From positions 2,232,001-2,296,000 of the forward strand of contig CP064976.1 of NCBI GenBank assembly GCA_016699445.1: a stretch of 64,000 nucleotides of DNA, given 5' to 3'. The notes beneath the pieces were generated by a model, which saw only the letters and a program-made list of their open reading frames with translations, did not search any database and was not told the origin of the DNA. How positions within the stretch are numbered: the stretch's first letter is position 1; each line of letters begins with the position of its first letter. This document shows positions 1-10,088 of the stretch, in pieces. The position numbers were made by a program, and so were the translations under genes. The DNA comes from Deltaproteobacteria bacterium. Lineage in GTDB: Bacteria; UBA10199; JACPAL01; GCA-016699445.

Positions 1-428
1 GCAGGAGGGGGTGGGGATTTAGGAAATTCGCGAATCAAGCGAGCTCCTAAATACCCTAAAACTGTAGAACTTTTTCTTCCCAAGGTATCAATCGCTTCAA
101 CTCCTGGAGCTTCACTCACAGAAACATTCAAAGCTTCTGCAATATTTTTATTAAAAATAGGAGCCAAAGAAGGGTGATAACTATGAGGTTGAAGCGTCGT
201 AAAAAAGTCTCGTGCTTCAGGGATGGTTTGAGGAGGCGTTGATGACAATCCCACTAGATTTTGATCCAAAGATTTTAGCTCTTGATGTAAGTACTGAGCG
301 ATAGCCATTATTGGCGCTTCGCTCAGTCTATCTGTTTTCTGTTGGGCTAAAAAATCACGAAAATTAAGTGTGGATAAAAAATGGCTCGTGGCAAAAGTCA
401 GGGCTTGGTTTGTTGAAGGGGAAATCAT
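1..428 (-). CDS. Hypothetical protein, N-terminal 142 residues (runs off the window)
   Basis: An open frame begins with ATG at 428 and runs leftward off the window without a stop. The visible product starts MISPSTNQALTFATSHFL and is soluble-looking, with no signal peptide or membrane segment. It ends in a proline run just before the edge, which could be a linker to a further domain. It lies 28 bases downstream of the 602-residue gene on the same strand, so the two are probably co-transcribed. I recognise no family. Its composition (Ser/Thr/Pro-rich start, many leucines) resembles the other large proteins of this block. Confidence 0.6.
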   Translation of the reverse strand, partial: MISPSTNQALTFATSHFLSTLNFRDFLAQQKTDRLSEAPIMAIAQYLHQELKSLDQNLVGLSSTPPQTIPEARDFFTTLQPHSYHPSLAPIFNKNIAEALNVSVSEAPGVEAIDTLGRKSSTVLGYLGARLIREFPKSPPPP

Positions 429-456
429 AAAATCCTCATTTTTATAGTTTTAGTTT

Positions 457-2265
457 TTATGCGGCTACTTGAAGAGGTATCGACTTATCGTATTCATACT
501 TTTTCACAAGTTTAGAGACTTCAAATAGAAGTTGTTGGATAGCCGCTTCATCTTTTTGTGAAGAGGTCAGATGTCTTTTCATTATTGATAGCAATCGTCG
601 TTTCATTTCTTCTCGATCATCTTTTGCTTTTTGAGGAGGGATAGCTCGGATGCGAGCAATGATAGTGAAATAACGTTCTTCTTCTGAAGTAAGTTTGGTT
701 ATTTCATCTTCACTTATTTCTGTATTGAGAGCCGATGACCATTGAGTGGCGAGATTTGCAAGATACTGATCTGCAGGGCTGTAAGCACGTATAAGTGCAT
801 GGACTTTATCTATGATTTCTTGATCGGGAGTGTCTGCTGTTACATAAAAACCACCCGTCTGACGAAAATCAATAGTTCCTCCCGTAATGATAGGCTGAAT
901 GAATGGAAAAGTGTCTGTGAATTTTGGATCAATCGTAGTGCCTCCTAAAATATCAATGACAGAAATAAATACAGCTTTATTCATTTTTGCAGAAGTAGCT
1001 TTTGCAAGTTTAATTAAGCCAAAAATATTATCATAACGTTCAGGATGTTCTAATTTTACCACATTGTCATACATCGTGGGTATATCTAGAGTACCATTGT
1101 CTCGATAAACACGTGGAGCTCGTCCTCCTTGAACAAAAACGGCTGGCTCAATACCGAGTTTTTCAACGTTGTTTACAGTTTCATTAAAAGCTTCGGTTTG
1201 TGAGTCTTTGTTAGTGTTATCACCATTCTGTTTAATCGCTGGTGGGAGAGCTAATACATCCATTAACCAAGAAAATAGAATCATTTTAGCTGCACGATTA
1301 TTTCTAAAATTACTAATATTTGCCATGAATCGTATTAAAGGACGAAGCGCAAATAAAGTGTAATTCGTCCACATCGTATGTCCATAAAGAGCATGAAAGA
1401 TAGGTGTTCCTTTTGAAACGTTTATTAAATTATCGAAACCCTGAGATGTCATACTCATCTTGTAGATTCGTGCTTGTCTTTGAGCCCAATAACCTAAAGC
1501 GTACCCAATGGCTTGTGTAAACTCAGGTGTGGCTTTTGCTTTACCTCCCATGAAAACTGTAGCGATATTGACAACAGTTTGAACAAATCCTTCCGCATGG
1601 ACAGACGTGCGTCTAGCAAGTCCGAAAATTGTAGAAGCAGTATTAAGAAGTCCTGCATAGAAAGCTTTTTCAGAAGGAATTCTTTCTACACCCTCTCCAT
1701 AGCGAGGCATGTTATTTTCTAACAAGTCTTGATGTTCAAACTCTTTAGGAACATCAGCCCCCAAAACTCCCAGGGCATTATGCTCAAACCTTTCCCAAGC
1801 ATCCATTGTCAGCATCGCTCCTGCCGCCATTTGATTTTTGATGATAGCGTTTTCAACTCTATTGCTGTGATCTAAGGCTGCTAATGTAGAACCTAAAACG
1901 GCAGCAGCTGCCATTTGAGCTGGGTGAGAACCATAAGCATAAGCTATAAAAGGCATTAGCAAAGCTCTCCAGGGACTTAATTTCGAGTCCATTCTTCCAA
2001 ATCGTTCGTTCCAATAAGCGAGTGCAGAACTTCTTTCTGGATTCATTTGCTTTCTTAAATCATCGGGCAGGATGGGACGAAATCCTCTGGCTAAGAGTCT
2101 GAGAACGGGTACCGTATAAGTAAGAGTCATAAGAGCATCAAGTGCGTAATTCGTTCCTGTCAAAACAGGTGCTGCTTGAGCTAAAGCTTCAAGGGGTTGA
2201 GTGTAGGCCGCTATTCCAACAGCACCAGGAAGTACGCGAGCTGTAATAGAGTTTGGAGATGTCAT
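457..2265 (-). CDS. Large hypothetical protein with degenerate acyltransferase-like motifs
   Basis: A 602-residue protein with no clear signal peptide. Hydrophobic patches occur near residues 20-60 and 105-125. Around residues 295-301 it reads GHTMWTN, which sits where the two acyltransferases of this cluster have NHxxxxD. About 85 residues later VFVQGGRAPRV resembles their EGKRK/GGSRT motif, and IQPIITGG then resembles the usual PxxxxxG element. I infer a diverged relative of the PlsC family, probably without normal catalysis because motif I loses both Asn and Asp. This is motif-level reasoning only. It is followed by the partial gene at 1-428 and preceded by a 200-base AT-rich gap that may hold its promoter. 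Confidence 0.6.
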   Translation of the reverse strand: MTSPNSITARVLPGAVGIAAYTQPLEALAQAAPVLTGTNYALDALMTLTYTVPVLRLLARGFRPILPDDLRKQMNPERSSALAYWNERFGRMDSKLSPWRALLMPFIAYAYGSHPAQMAAAAVLGSTLAALDHSNRVENAIIKNQMAAGAMLTMDAWERFEHNALGVLGADVPKEFEHQDLLENNMPRYGEGVERIPSEKAFYAGLLNTASTIFGLARRTSVHAEGFVQTVVNIATVFMGGKAKATPEFTQAIGYALGYWAQRQARIYKMSMTSQGFDNLINVSKGTPIFHALYGHTMWTNYTLFALRPLIRFMANISNFRNNRAAKMILFSWLMDVLALPPAIKQNGDNTNKDSQTEAFNETVNNVEKLGIEPAVFVQGGRAPRVYRDNGTLDIPTMYDNVVKLEHPERYDNIFGLIKLAKATSAKMNKAVFISVIDILGGTTIDPKFTDTFPFIQPIITGGTIDFRQTGGFYVTADTPDQEIIDKVHALIRAYSPADQYLANLATQWSSALNTEISEDEITKLTSEEERYFTIIARIRAIPPQKAKDDREEMKRRLLSIMKRHLTSSQKDEAAIQQLLFEVSKLVKKYEYDKSIPLQVAA

Positions 2266-2468
2266 GATAAAATTCCCTTTCTATTAAGATTCTTCGTAAT
2301 TCTTTTAAAGAAGTTGTGTTTTGTGTGAGAAAAAAATGAGATAATAAAAATTTTGTAAATATTATAGAGGGTTAGGATGAAAATTTTGTTTAAAAAATAA
2401 AAGTAAGCCTACGAAAAGAAAAAAAGATGGTGAGTTGAAGCTGGGACTGTTTGTTCTGAAAAAAACGA

Positions 2469-4166
2469 TTAGTAAAACCGAGTATTATTATTAGCCGCCT
2501 GAATTTTTCCTAATGTCATCGCTTGCATGCGGATGGCAGCAATTTCTAAATTGCGGGCTGTTTCTGCCGCTGTGTCGCCTTGATAGTCACTTACTTTCAA
2601 AATCCCGCAAGGTGCTATCATGACCGTTTGGTTTTGTTTAACCCCTTGACGTAAGACTTGTTTGATATTGGTTGGTAAAATTTGGCCTGTACCGCAGATA
2701 GCATAGACGACAACATAAGTATCATTTGAATATTTTTCATTTGTATGTGCTGCAAAATTAAAAGCTCCGGACCGAAAACGTAGAGCTCCAGTTTCTTCAT
2801 TTCTATCGGGAGTCTCTTTTCGTTTGCCTTCAGGCATAACCCATACAGTAGCACTTTGATCTCCAGAATTATCCACCCATTGAGACGCTGTTTTTTCTAA
2901 TTCTAAATAAGCAGCATTTCCACCTTCTCTATCCAGATAAAAATGAGGAAATGTTCTTATCGTGCTGTCGGCACTCCAAAGATCTCGATTTGCAGGGTGT
3001 AAAAAAGGGTTTTTGCCTAAAACAAGAGATGTCTCCAGTTCTTTTTTAGAAGCAAAAGCCCCAGGCTGAACTCCAAATAATAAAATGGGATCCAGATGAG
3101 CTAAGTGATTACTAATGGCGATAATTTTAGATCCTTTAGCGATCAATTGTTGAATTACTTCCATCAGGTTTAAATTGAGAAAAATAGGGCGCCAATTTTG
3201 ATGTTGAAGTAAACTTAAAGACCCAACGCCTAAAAGTTTTTTATAATCGTGACGAGAGGGCGTATTTAGTGTGCTCGATGCCGCTAAAGCGGCAATATGC
3301 ATAAAATCAGCAATAAGCGTTGTTAGAGCCCAATGACTATAATAATGTTTGCCTCCAGCCCCACAACTATCTCTAAAAGCCTCAAAAAAAGCATCCGCAT
3401 CTGTCATCGTATCTCTATGAGCAGAGTCTCGAGGAGGTAACTCTCCAAAATAATCGTCAAAGTCTCTTGTACTAATAGGTCCTTGGCTGACATGTTTTAA
3501 AAACCGTTTTACATGAGGGTGGTCTTGAAAAGCTTCGATGCCTCCACGAGCTAATATTTCTTCAGCTACTTTGGGATCTTTAGAGAGTAGTAAATGTGCA
3601 AGTTCAAAAGGTGTGTTTAAAGTGGGGTTTGCTTTTGCTAATTTTAAACTTTGAACGACACTTCTCCACAATCCATGATTAAATGTATGGGGGCTGGTTT
3701 GTGTGGGTAATTCCGATAACCATTTTTCAGCTTCTGCTTGAATCCCACTAATATCAATAAGACTATCTCGAGAGTATTCAAAAAGCGCTCTTCTAACTTC
3801 TTCTTTCTGGCTTAAAGCTTTGCAAACACCCGCATGATCGGCAATTTCTCTAAGAGCCGACGCGGATTGATGAATATCAGAAGACGTAATAAGCTGACGA
3901 TGTCGAAGTTTATTATTTAAGCGTTGTTTTTCAGGAAGATCGGGATGTTTTCTTAGGGTCCGTGTATCGATCGCAGAAACATATTCATTGGTTATTCCTA
4001 AAATAGACGACATTGTATTGGTATAAGGATGTTTTGTCCCAGGAGTTAGGCGAAACAAATGATCGATCAAATGACTAAGTGCACGTTGGACATCAAGTCC
4101 GCTTTGGACACCATCCGCTAAAGCGGGAGAAAGAAAAACTCGGGTTGGTGCTACTGTTGATATCAT
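2469..4166 (-). CDS. PlsC-type glycerolipid acyltransferase with long N-terminal domain
   Basis: A 565-residue protein. The C-terminal part has the acyltransferase motifs: NHLAHLD near residues 353-359 (motif I, catalytic His and Asp), a following hydrophobic stretch, and PEGKRK near residue 443 (substrate-binding motif III). The family transfers acyl chains to glycerol-3-phosphate or lyso-phosphatidate at the cytoplasmic membrane. The first ~300 residues are an unassigned alpha-helical domain shared with the 557-residue paralogue at 6143-7816. Compare YKKLLGVGSLSLLQHQNW here with YKRLLSMGTVSLMQHLQW there. Plain PlsC enzymes are about 240 residues, so this is a much enlarged form. The substrate is unknown. 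Confidence 0.75.
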   Translation of the reverse strand: MISTVAPTRVFLSPALADGVQSGLDVQRALSHLIDHLFRLTPGTKHPYTNTMSSILGITNEYVSAIDTRTLRKHPDLPEKQRLNNKLRHRQLITSSDIHQSASALREIADHAGVCKALSQKEEVRRALFEYSRDSLIDISGIQAEAEKWLSELPTQTSPHTFNHGLWRSVVQSLKLAKANPTLNTPFELAHLLLSKDPKVAEEILARGGIEAFQDHPHVKRFLKHVSQGPISTRDFDDYFGELPPRDSAHRDTMTDADAFFEAFRDSCGAGGKHYYSHWALTTLIADFMHIAALAASSTLNTPSRHDYKKLLGVGSLSLLQHQNWRPIFLNLNLMEVIQQLIAKGSKIIAISNHLAHLDPILLFGVQPGAFASKKELETSLVLGKNPFLHPANRDLWSADSTIRTFPHFYLDREGGNAAYLELEKTASQWVDNSGDQSATVWVMPEGKRKETPDRNEETGALRFRSGAFNFAAHTNEKYSNDTYVVVYAICGTGQILPTNIKQVLRQGVKQNQTVMIAPCGILKVSDYQGDTAAETARNLEIAAIRMQAMTLGKIQAANNNTRFY

Positions 4167-4306
4167 TTAGAAAGCTCTTTTCCAGAAAACTTTTTATTAG
4201 TATTACATTGATGTCTTAAAAGTACGTTTAATCATTATCGACATTATAAATAAAAAAGTTGCCTAATATTTTTTTAAAAACTTTTATCCTTTTTAGATAT
4301 TTCTCC

Positions 4307-6082
4307 TCATTTATTTCCTAAATAATAAGCCAATACGGGGGCTAATGAGTGGTAAATCATTTGAAAAGCTACCAGTTGAGAGGCTCGTGTGAATGCCATA
4401 GTTGGTTGGCTTCGCAAAACTCTTCCGGTAATACCTGATCCTCGTGCATAAGCAATTTCTTGTAGAGCCGCTAGAATGACATAAGGAAGAGCTGCTGCCA
4501 AAGCGAAGGTCGCGATAAGAGCAGTAGGATTATTGAGCGGTTGTAAGAAGATTTCAGTTGCCACAAGGGGTGCTGTGATTCCCAGCGCGGAACGTGAGTC
4601 TTGGTACGTTTCTTTTTGTGGAGATAGAGACATAAGAAGAGAGGTCAAAATTCCTGCGGCTGCAGCCCTTAAAGTTTCATGAGTATTATGAGTCGGTGCT
4701 CCTGGGATATGTTGCTGTAAAAAGGATCCAGCAAAGGCTCCAGATGTCAAACCAACAGCTTCAGAAATTAAGCTTGCAGCTTTTTGGGGTATCGTTGGTA
4801 GTATAAGCGGATTTTCTATTTGCTCACGAGTGATGAGAAAATGCCCTGGATGTCTTGGGTCGGATCTTTTAATGGTTCGATAACCGGCCAGTTCATGTAC
4901 AATGCTTCCGTTATGTTCTTGGACCCACTTAAGAAGTTGAGGCTTGGAAGCATTGACAGCAAAGGTAATTCCATTTTTTCTTTCGGGATTAGCATGGTCT
5001 AAGGCAAATTGAAGCATGTCCATATCTGACGGGGAGTCGGTATACGCAGCAACTGTTTCCAGTTTTAATCCACGTTCTTTAAATAAATCTGAAAGTCTTG
5101 TGAGTGCCCGAGCTTTTTCAACATCATGAAGGTAAACCATTTCTCCTGATAGTTTTTGAGTTTGAGGATCTACGGTAAAACTAGTCCCCATGACATTTTC
5201 AGGCGGCAAGCCTAAATCGCGAGCATGATCTTCAATAAGAGGTTTAGGGGAGGCGGAAACAAGAAGGACAAGATGGCCCGCTTCATAATGCCGCACAATT
5301 TCATCACAGAGAAATTCACTAATACCTTCTCGTCCATGAAGCCGATGCCAATGAGAGAGACTGGCTCCAATTTTGAGAGGGTCCATATCTTTGATCGTTT
5401 CAGCAATGAACTTTTGTACTTCTTCACGATTGATATGTCCTTCTCTTACTTCTTTTATCCGGGCTTTAAGTGAGGGGATAAGGATCTTTAAAATCTCTTT
5501 CTCCGCACCGGTTTGTTCTTCTAATGTAGTTTTTTTAAATAAGACTTTGAAGGCAATACGCCCAATCCAATCCATCCATCCTTGTCCTGCTCGAGTCGTT
5601 CCATCAACGTCAATCAAAACAACTTTTGGTGAGTTATCTTTGTATTTTTCAGGGTGAGTCAGGACATCTCCCAATGAAATAGGGGTCCGATAAGAGGAAG
5701 CATTGATGTCGACAATTCCTCGGATTTTGGCCCTTGCAACAGCGGTTTTCAATAAAATGCCTAGGGTGGTATCATAGGGAATTTTAGTGATAGTTTCTCC
5801 AAGTAAAATTTGGAGAGTGTGTTCTGGTCTCGTTAGTGGTGTTAAAAATTGAGAAGTTGTGTCTGTATTTGGTAAAAAAGTTTTCAGGGCATTAGGGATA
5901 TATTCTGCAGGAACCCCTTGAGCCCCAAGTGCTTTAACGGCTGCGGTAATATCATTTTGAGCAAAAGCATCATTAATAATCGGTGTTAAGTTCTCTCTAA
6001 TATTCGGAGGAAGATGAGGCATGTAAGCTCTAAAATCAAATATAGAACCTGCTGTGAGAGTGGGTCCTGTAATAGTATTCAT
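4307..6082 (-). CDS. HAD-IB family phosphatase with C-terminal membrane segments
   Basis: A 591-residue protein with a haloacid dehalogenase core of the SerB-like IB subclass. Motif I is DVDGT near residue 158 (nucleophile Asp and acid/base Asp). Motif II is the Ser of VSASPK, and motif IV is TDSPSD near residue 346. The C-terminal ~130 residues contain several hydrophobic segments, suggesting membrane anchoring, and the N-terminal ~140 residues are unassigned. HAD-IB enzymes are often fused or linked to PlsC acyltransferases, and here the gene lies between two of them on the same strand. A role in processing phosphorylated lipid intermediates is inferred; phosphoserine phosphatase activity is less likely given the context and tail. 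Confidence 0.75.
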   Translation of the reverse strand: MNTITGPTLTAGSIFDFRAYMPHLPPNIRENLTPIINDAFAQNDITAAVKALGAQGVPAEYIPNALKTFLPNTDTTSQFLTPLTRPEHTLQILLGETITKIPYDTTLGILLKTAVARAKIRGIVDINASSYRTPISLGDVLTHPEKYKDNSPKVVLIDVDGTTRAGQGWMDWIGRIAFKVLFKKTTLEEQTGAEKEILKILIPSLKARIKEVREGHINREEVQKFIAETIKDMDPLKIGASLSHWHRLHGREGISEFLCDEIVRHYEAGHLVLLVSASPKPLIEDHARDLGLPPENVMGTSFTVDPQTQKLSGEMVYLHDVEKARALTRLSDLFKERGLKLETVAAYTDSPSDMDMLQFALDHANPERKNGITFAVNASKPQLLKWVQEHNGSIVHELAGYRTIKRSDPRHPGHFLITREQIENPLILPTIPQKAASLISEAVGLTSGAFAGSFLQQHIPGAPTHNTHETLRAAAAGILTSLLMSLSPQKETYQDSRSALGITAPLVATEIFLQPLNNPTALIATFALAAALPYVILAALQEIAYARGSGITGRVLRSQPTMAFTRASQLVAFQMIYHSLAPVLAYYLGNK

Positions 6083-6142
6083 AATTATCCTTTCATGAGT
6101 TTCTGTAGTCGCAGGTGATTTGTAAAAGTTTCGAATATTTTT

Positions 6143-7816
6143 TTATTTTTTGTTTAGTAGTGAAAAAAGCTGATGATTTCCAGCTGCTTGAACAGCTCCG
6201 AGGCTAGCAGCATGTGCTCTCATTATAGCTCTATGGAGATTATCTGCAGCCTCACGAGGGTTAGCCCCCTCATCAATATGTTCTTGAAGAGGGATGAGCC
6301 CATCAAAGCTCACAACAACAGGTTGTTTCCTCTGAACGCCTTCTTTCAATAATTGATTTATTTTTGAGGGTAGAGCTTCGGATGTGCCATAGAGAGACAC
6401 AACAACTACATATGTATTTCCCTTTTCTCTTTGAACGCGTGCAGCAAAATTAGCAGCTCCATGATGAAAGAAAGATTCACCTACTTCTTGGCCACGTATA
6501 TCAGAGGTTCGTGACCCTCCCGGAAACCAGCAAATGGTTTTTCCTTTTTCGATTTGTTTTAAAGCAGCTTGCTCTACTTCTTGATAAGCTTCAGATTTTT
6601 TGCTTCGATCTACGGGAATATGATTTCCTATGCCTAGAAGAGAATCTTCATGCCATCGAGAAGGGTCTAAGGGGTGATTGAAAGGATTATTTCCAAGTAT
6701 TGGAGCCTTCCAAAGCTCTCTTTTAGCTATAAAAACCCCTTTGAAAAGGGCATAGAGTATCAATGCATCGAAGTGACTTCGATGGTTAGAAATGGCAATA
6801 ATATTGGCCCCATCTTTTTTTAGCTTTTCTATTTCTAGTAAAACTTCGTGGTTTAAAATAAAAGGCTGCCATTGTAGGTGTTGCATAAGGCTAACAGTCC
6901 CCATGCTTAAGAGCCTTTTATATGAAGTGCCGGATGGATCAATCAAATGACTTCGTGTGGTGAGAGCTCCTACTTGTAAAAAATTAAATACAACTTCGGC
7001 TATGCCAAGCCGACTCAACGTTGGTACGCCTTCAGGTCCACGACTTCTTTTTATTGCCTCGATAATTTGCTCGGCCTCACTTTTTTCTGGAAAGAAGGGG
7101 TTGGCTTCTGGGGGTTCTAAGGCAAGATAATGAGCGATATCAAAAGGCCCAATAGGACTTTGTTTAGTTTTATGTAAAAGCTTTTCAGCATTGGAAAGAC
7201 GTAAAATGATCTCTGATATTGAGAGTCCTAAAGCACCTGCATAAAGGCTAAGTGTCGAAAGATTTAATTGATTATTAAAAAGCTGATATAAAAGTATGGA
7301 AGGCAATCCAATGGCATGAAGTGCTGATCCCATCTCTCCCCAATAAGCAGCTTGTTTCCATAGGCTGTTAGAAATAGGGGTTGGGATATAAGTCTGACAA
7401 AGGCTTTTCCAATACTCCACTTCGCGACAGACTTGTGTTACGTTGGTTTTTGTATCTTCTAGGCTATCTTCAAGTGATTTAAGAAGTTCTTTTGAATTGT
7501 GTAAGAATACAACTAAGCTTGGGTAGTTTCCGATTTCTCTTAAGGCATGGGCAACATCTTCAGGTCGAGTCGATCTAAGCATGGCTCTGTGATGAAGATT
7601 TTTTTCTGAAGAAGGGTATTTCTTCACATATTCTTCCACAGCTTTTGCAATCATAGTTGTAAGCGTTGGAAAAGGATTGTTTTTATTGAGTTCACTGGCT
7701 TCAAAAATATGATTGCTAAGCTGAAATAAGGCCGCTCTTGTATCATCTGTGCATTTGATGCCTTCTTTAAGTGAAGGTGTAAGGGGTAGTCGCGTTTGAG
7801 TAGGTGCAACAATCAT
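6143..7816 (-). CDS. PlsC-type acyltransferase, paralogue of the gene at 2469-4166
   Basis: A 557-residue protein with motif I NHRSHFD at about residues 344-350 and motif III FPGGSRTSD near residue 430, so the catalytic His/Asp pair is present. As in its paralogue, a ~300-residue N-terminal helical domain precedes the enzyme domain. A hydrophobic stretch near residues 175-215 could be membrane-associated. It begins this minus-strand lipid cluster, with 60 bases to the HAD gene downstream. The two paralogues have different motif III sequences (EGKRK versus GGSRT), so they may use different acceptors; that is inference. Confidence 0.75.
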   Translation of the reverse strand: MIVAPTQTRLPLTPSLKEGIKCTDDTRAALFQLSNHIFEASELNKNNPFPTLTTMIAKAVEEYVKKYPSSEKNLHHRAMLRSTRPEDVAHALREIGNYPSLVVFLHNSKELLKSLEDSLEDTKTNVTQVCREVEYWKSLCQTYIPTPISNSLWKQAAYWGEMGSALHAIGLPSILLYQLFNNQLNLSTLSLYAGALGLSISEIILRLSNAEKLLHKTKQSPIGPFDIAHYLALEPPEANPFFPEKSEAEQIIEAIKRSRGPEGVPTLSRLGIAEVVFNFLQVGALTTRSHLIDPSGTSYKRLLSMGTVSLMQHLQWQPFILNHEVLLEIEKLKKDGANIIAISNHRSHFDALILYALFKGVFIAKRELWKAPILGNNPFNHPLDPSRWHEDSLLGIGNHIPVDRSKKSEAYQEVEQAALKQIEKGKTICWFPGGSRTSDIRGQEVGESFFHHGAANFAARVQREKGNTYVVVVSLYGTSEALPSKINQLLKEGVQRKQPVVVSFDGLIPLQEHIDEGANPREAADNLHRAIMRAHAASLGAVQAAGNHQLFSLLNKK

Positions 7817-7944
7817 AAGTTTTTATTATTTCCTAATTATTTACAGTCTTTTATTAAGCATCGTATTGTCTTTTCAAAAGTTGCTAAGTAATTTTGAAAA
7901 AAATAAATAAAATCATGGATTAGATTATTATCTTCTCATGACGT

Positions 7945-9135
7945 CTAGCATGATTTGCCCGCTGCCCACCCGGACGACCAGGCCCATTGGAAGTTGTAGC
8001 CGCCGAGTTCTCCTGTGACGTCCAAGACTTCTCCAACAAAAAAAAGTCCTGATATGGATTTTGATTCTAGGGTTTTGGATGAGAAATGGTCAGTGTCGAC
8101 CCCACCTCGGGTCACTTCAGCGCGTGCGTAGCCCACTGTTTTTTCGGGAGTCCATGTCCAATGATGAATTTTTTCCACGAGCTCTAGAATTGTTTGATTC
8201 GAAATTTCGACAAGCGGTTTGGAAGGAAATTCAAACACAGTGGCTAAATGCTCTGCCAAGCGGGATGGCCAAAAAATTCCCATGAGAGTTTTAAACGTTT
8301 TTTTTTCGCCCTGATTTTTTTTCTCCAAAAACCATTCTGACAGTTTTTGATTTTGACACCAATCAATCTCAATAGATTCTTTTTGCTTCCAATAGAGTGA
8401 CGCTTGAAGAGCTGCTGGACCGCTTAAACCTTGATGAGTGATGAGTAGGTCGTCTTCAAAATTTTTTGTTTTGGTTCGAATACACACAGGGGTTGAAAGA
8501 CCTGAAAGCGTTTTCCATAAATCCTGAAATTCAGGATTTCCACGAAAACCATCGAGGGCAGGGGATGTGGGGATGATGTTCATGTGAAACTGTTTAGCAA
8601 TTTCATAGCCAAATCCCGTGGCTCCAATTTGTGGTAGCGACAGTCCACCCGTCGCGATGACGAGAGTCTCTGAAGAAAAATTTCCCTGTGAGGTTTCTGT
8701 TAAAAAATTTTCCGGATCTTTTTGAATCGAGAGGACTTTTGTCTCCAGAAGTATTTTGACCCCAGCCTGTTCGCATTCATGAAGGAGCATGTTTAAAATA
8801 TCTTTAGCGGAGTTTTGACAAAAAAGTTGTCCGGGTTTTTTCTCCACGTAAGCAATCTTGTGTTTTTGAATCAATTCCAAAAAATGATGAGGGGTATAAC
8901 GAGAGAGGGCGGATTTGCAAAAATGAGGATTTTGAGAAACAAAATTTTCAGGAGTCGTGTTGAGATTGGTGAAATTGCACCGACCACCACCTGAAACCAA
9001 AATCTTCGCTCCCGCTTTGGTATTGTGATCGATGACGACAACTTTTCGTCCTCTTTTGGCCGCTTCAATCGCGCAAAAAAGTCCCGCAGCTCCAGCACCG
9101 ATAATGAGTGTGTCGTAATTTTTCTTAATATTCAC
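7945..9135 (-). CDS. HI0933/BaiN-family FAD-dependent oxidoreductase
   Basis: A 396-residue flavoprotein. The N-terminus has the dinucleotide-binding fingerprint GAGAAG at residues 13-18, then SGGGRCNFTN, a signature of the HI0933/BaiN family. The C-terminus has the family's second FAD contact region, GGYNFQWAWSSG. Length matches the family (about 400). Members are cytosolic NAD(P)/FAD oxidoreductases with mostly undefined substrates; one member, BaiN, acts in bile acid dehydroxylation. The start overlaps the stop of the upstream gene by 11 bases, so the two are translated from one message. Confidence 0.85.
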   Translation of the reverse strand: MNIKKNYDTLIIGAGAAGLFCAIEAAKRGRKVVVIDHNTKAGAKILVSGGGRCNFTNLNTTPENFVSQNPHFCKSALSRYTPHHFLELIQKHKIAYVEKKPGQLFCQNSAKDILNMLLHECEQAGVKILLETKVLSIQKDPENFLTETSQGNFSSETLVIATGGLSLPQIGATGFGYEIAKQFHMNIIPTSPALDGFRGNPEFQDLWKTLSGLSTPVCIRTKTKNFEDDLLITHQGLSGPAALQASLYWKQKESIEIDWCQNQKLSEWFLEKKNQGEKKTFKTLMGIFWPSRLAEHLATVFEFPSKPLVEISNQTILELVEKIHHWTWTPEKTVGYARAEVTRGGVDTDHFSSKTLESKSISGLFFVGEVLDVTGELGGYNFQWAWSSGWAAGKSC

Positions 9136-9970
9136 CGTGCGGGTTTACAGCATGATCATGTAAATCATTCAAGAATGGAAGAAGGCCGGTTTCCACAGAG
9201 AGGTTGGGCATGATTGGTTGGCCACTAGAATTTTGACAAGTGATGGTGATGACTCCCGAAGTAAGACCACCATCCTGACTTAAAAAAGAAGCTTCAAATA
9301 CTGCTTTGCCTAGAGGACCTCTTTGATTCTGTTCAAATCCTGAAAAAATTAGTGCAGAAAGTGTGATGGTTGCTGGGGTTAAATCTCCAGCTGGGATGAG
9401 ACCGGATCGTTGAGCTAATTGATAGACGAGTGTTGGTATTTGCGCACTATGAGTCTCATTTCCAAAAAAAGCTTGTGCGATAGCCATCAAGTCGGGGTTA
9501 AATTTGATTCTAATACTGAGTTGTCCAGGAGAATCTGGACCAGGGCTGCTGGCGATTTCCGTTGTCACTCTGTATGAAATGGAAGCGCCTACACCTAAAA
9601 TCAGTGTATCCGTGAATGAAAAAAGCGTTCCAGCATTTGCTTGATTTGGATCTAAACTCTTCCTGATCAATGAGATCTGTTTGTCACTGTCTTGATGGAG
9701 ATAATTTATTTTTGAGATTCCACCAGCGGTAGATGTGTTCTCTGACCAACCTGCGGGCACTGGAGGTCTTGGTTCTTCGTGAGAGCGGGCGAGTTGATGG
9801 TAAATAAATGGAAGGAGCACATGTAAAGGATATTCTGTTTCCATTTTTTTATACATACTTGCAACGATGCCATCTGTATGTGCCGATAACGGAGGAAGGT
9901 TTAATCCTGTTGTAGGTTCGTAAGAAGCAGTGTTTAAAAAGCTTGTGACATATGGGGTTATTGTTGCCAT
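9125..9970 (-). CDS. Hypothetical protein
   Basis: A 281-residue protein beginning MATITPYVTSFLNTASYEPT, with no signal peptide. Its middle and C-terminus are rich in Ser, Thr and Gly with alternating hydrophobic residues, suggesting a beta-rich fold. ATG is preceded by an AAGGAGAA ribosome-binding site. It opens a minus-strand unit with the flavoprotein (11-base overlap). No family is recognised. The N-terminal style (Thr/Pro-rich, no export signal) resembles the other large unknowns in 1-7816. Confidence 0.65.
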   Translation of the reverse strand: MATITPYVTSFLNTASYEPTTGLNLPPLSAHTDGIVASMYKKMETEYPLHVLLPFIYHQLARSHEEPRPPVPAGWSENTSTAGGISKINYLHQDSDKQISLIRKSLDPNQANAGTLFSFTDTLILGVGASISYRVTTEIASSPGPDSPGQLSIRIKFNPDLMAIAQAFFGNETHSAQIPTLVYQLAQRSGLIPAGDLTPATITLSALIFSGFEQNQRGPLGKAVFEASFLSQDGGLTSGVITITCQNSSGQPIMPNLSVETGLLPFLNDLHDHAVNPHGEY

Positions 9971-10088
9971 TATTTTCTCCTTAAACCTTATCGCACTGAC
10001 ATTGAAAAAGTTTCGTCTTTATTTATTTCATCTTTATATATTTCTTCTTGCCGAACTCTTGATTCAAGGGAATGAGTAGCCACTCATT

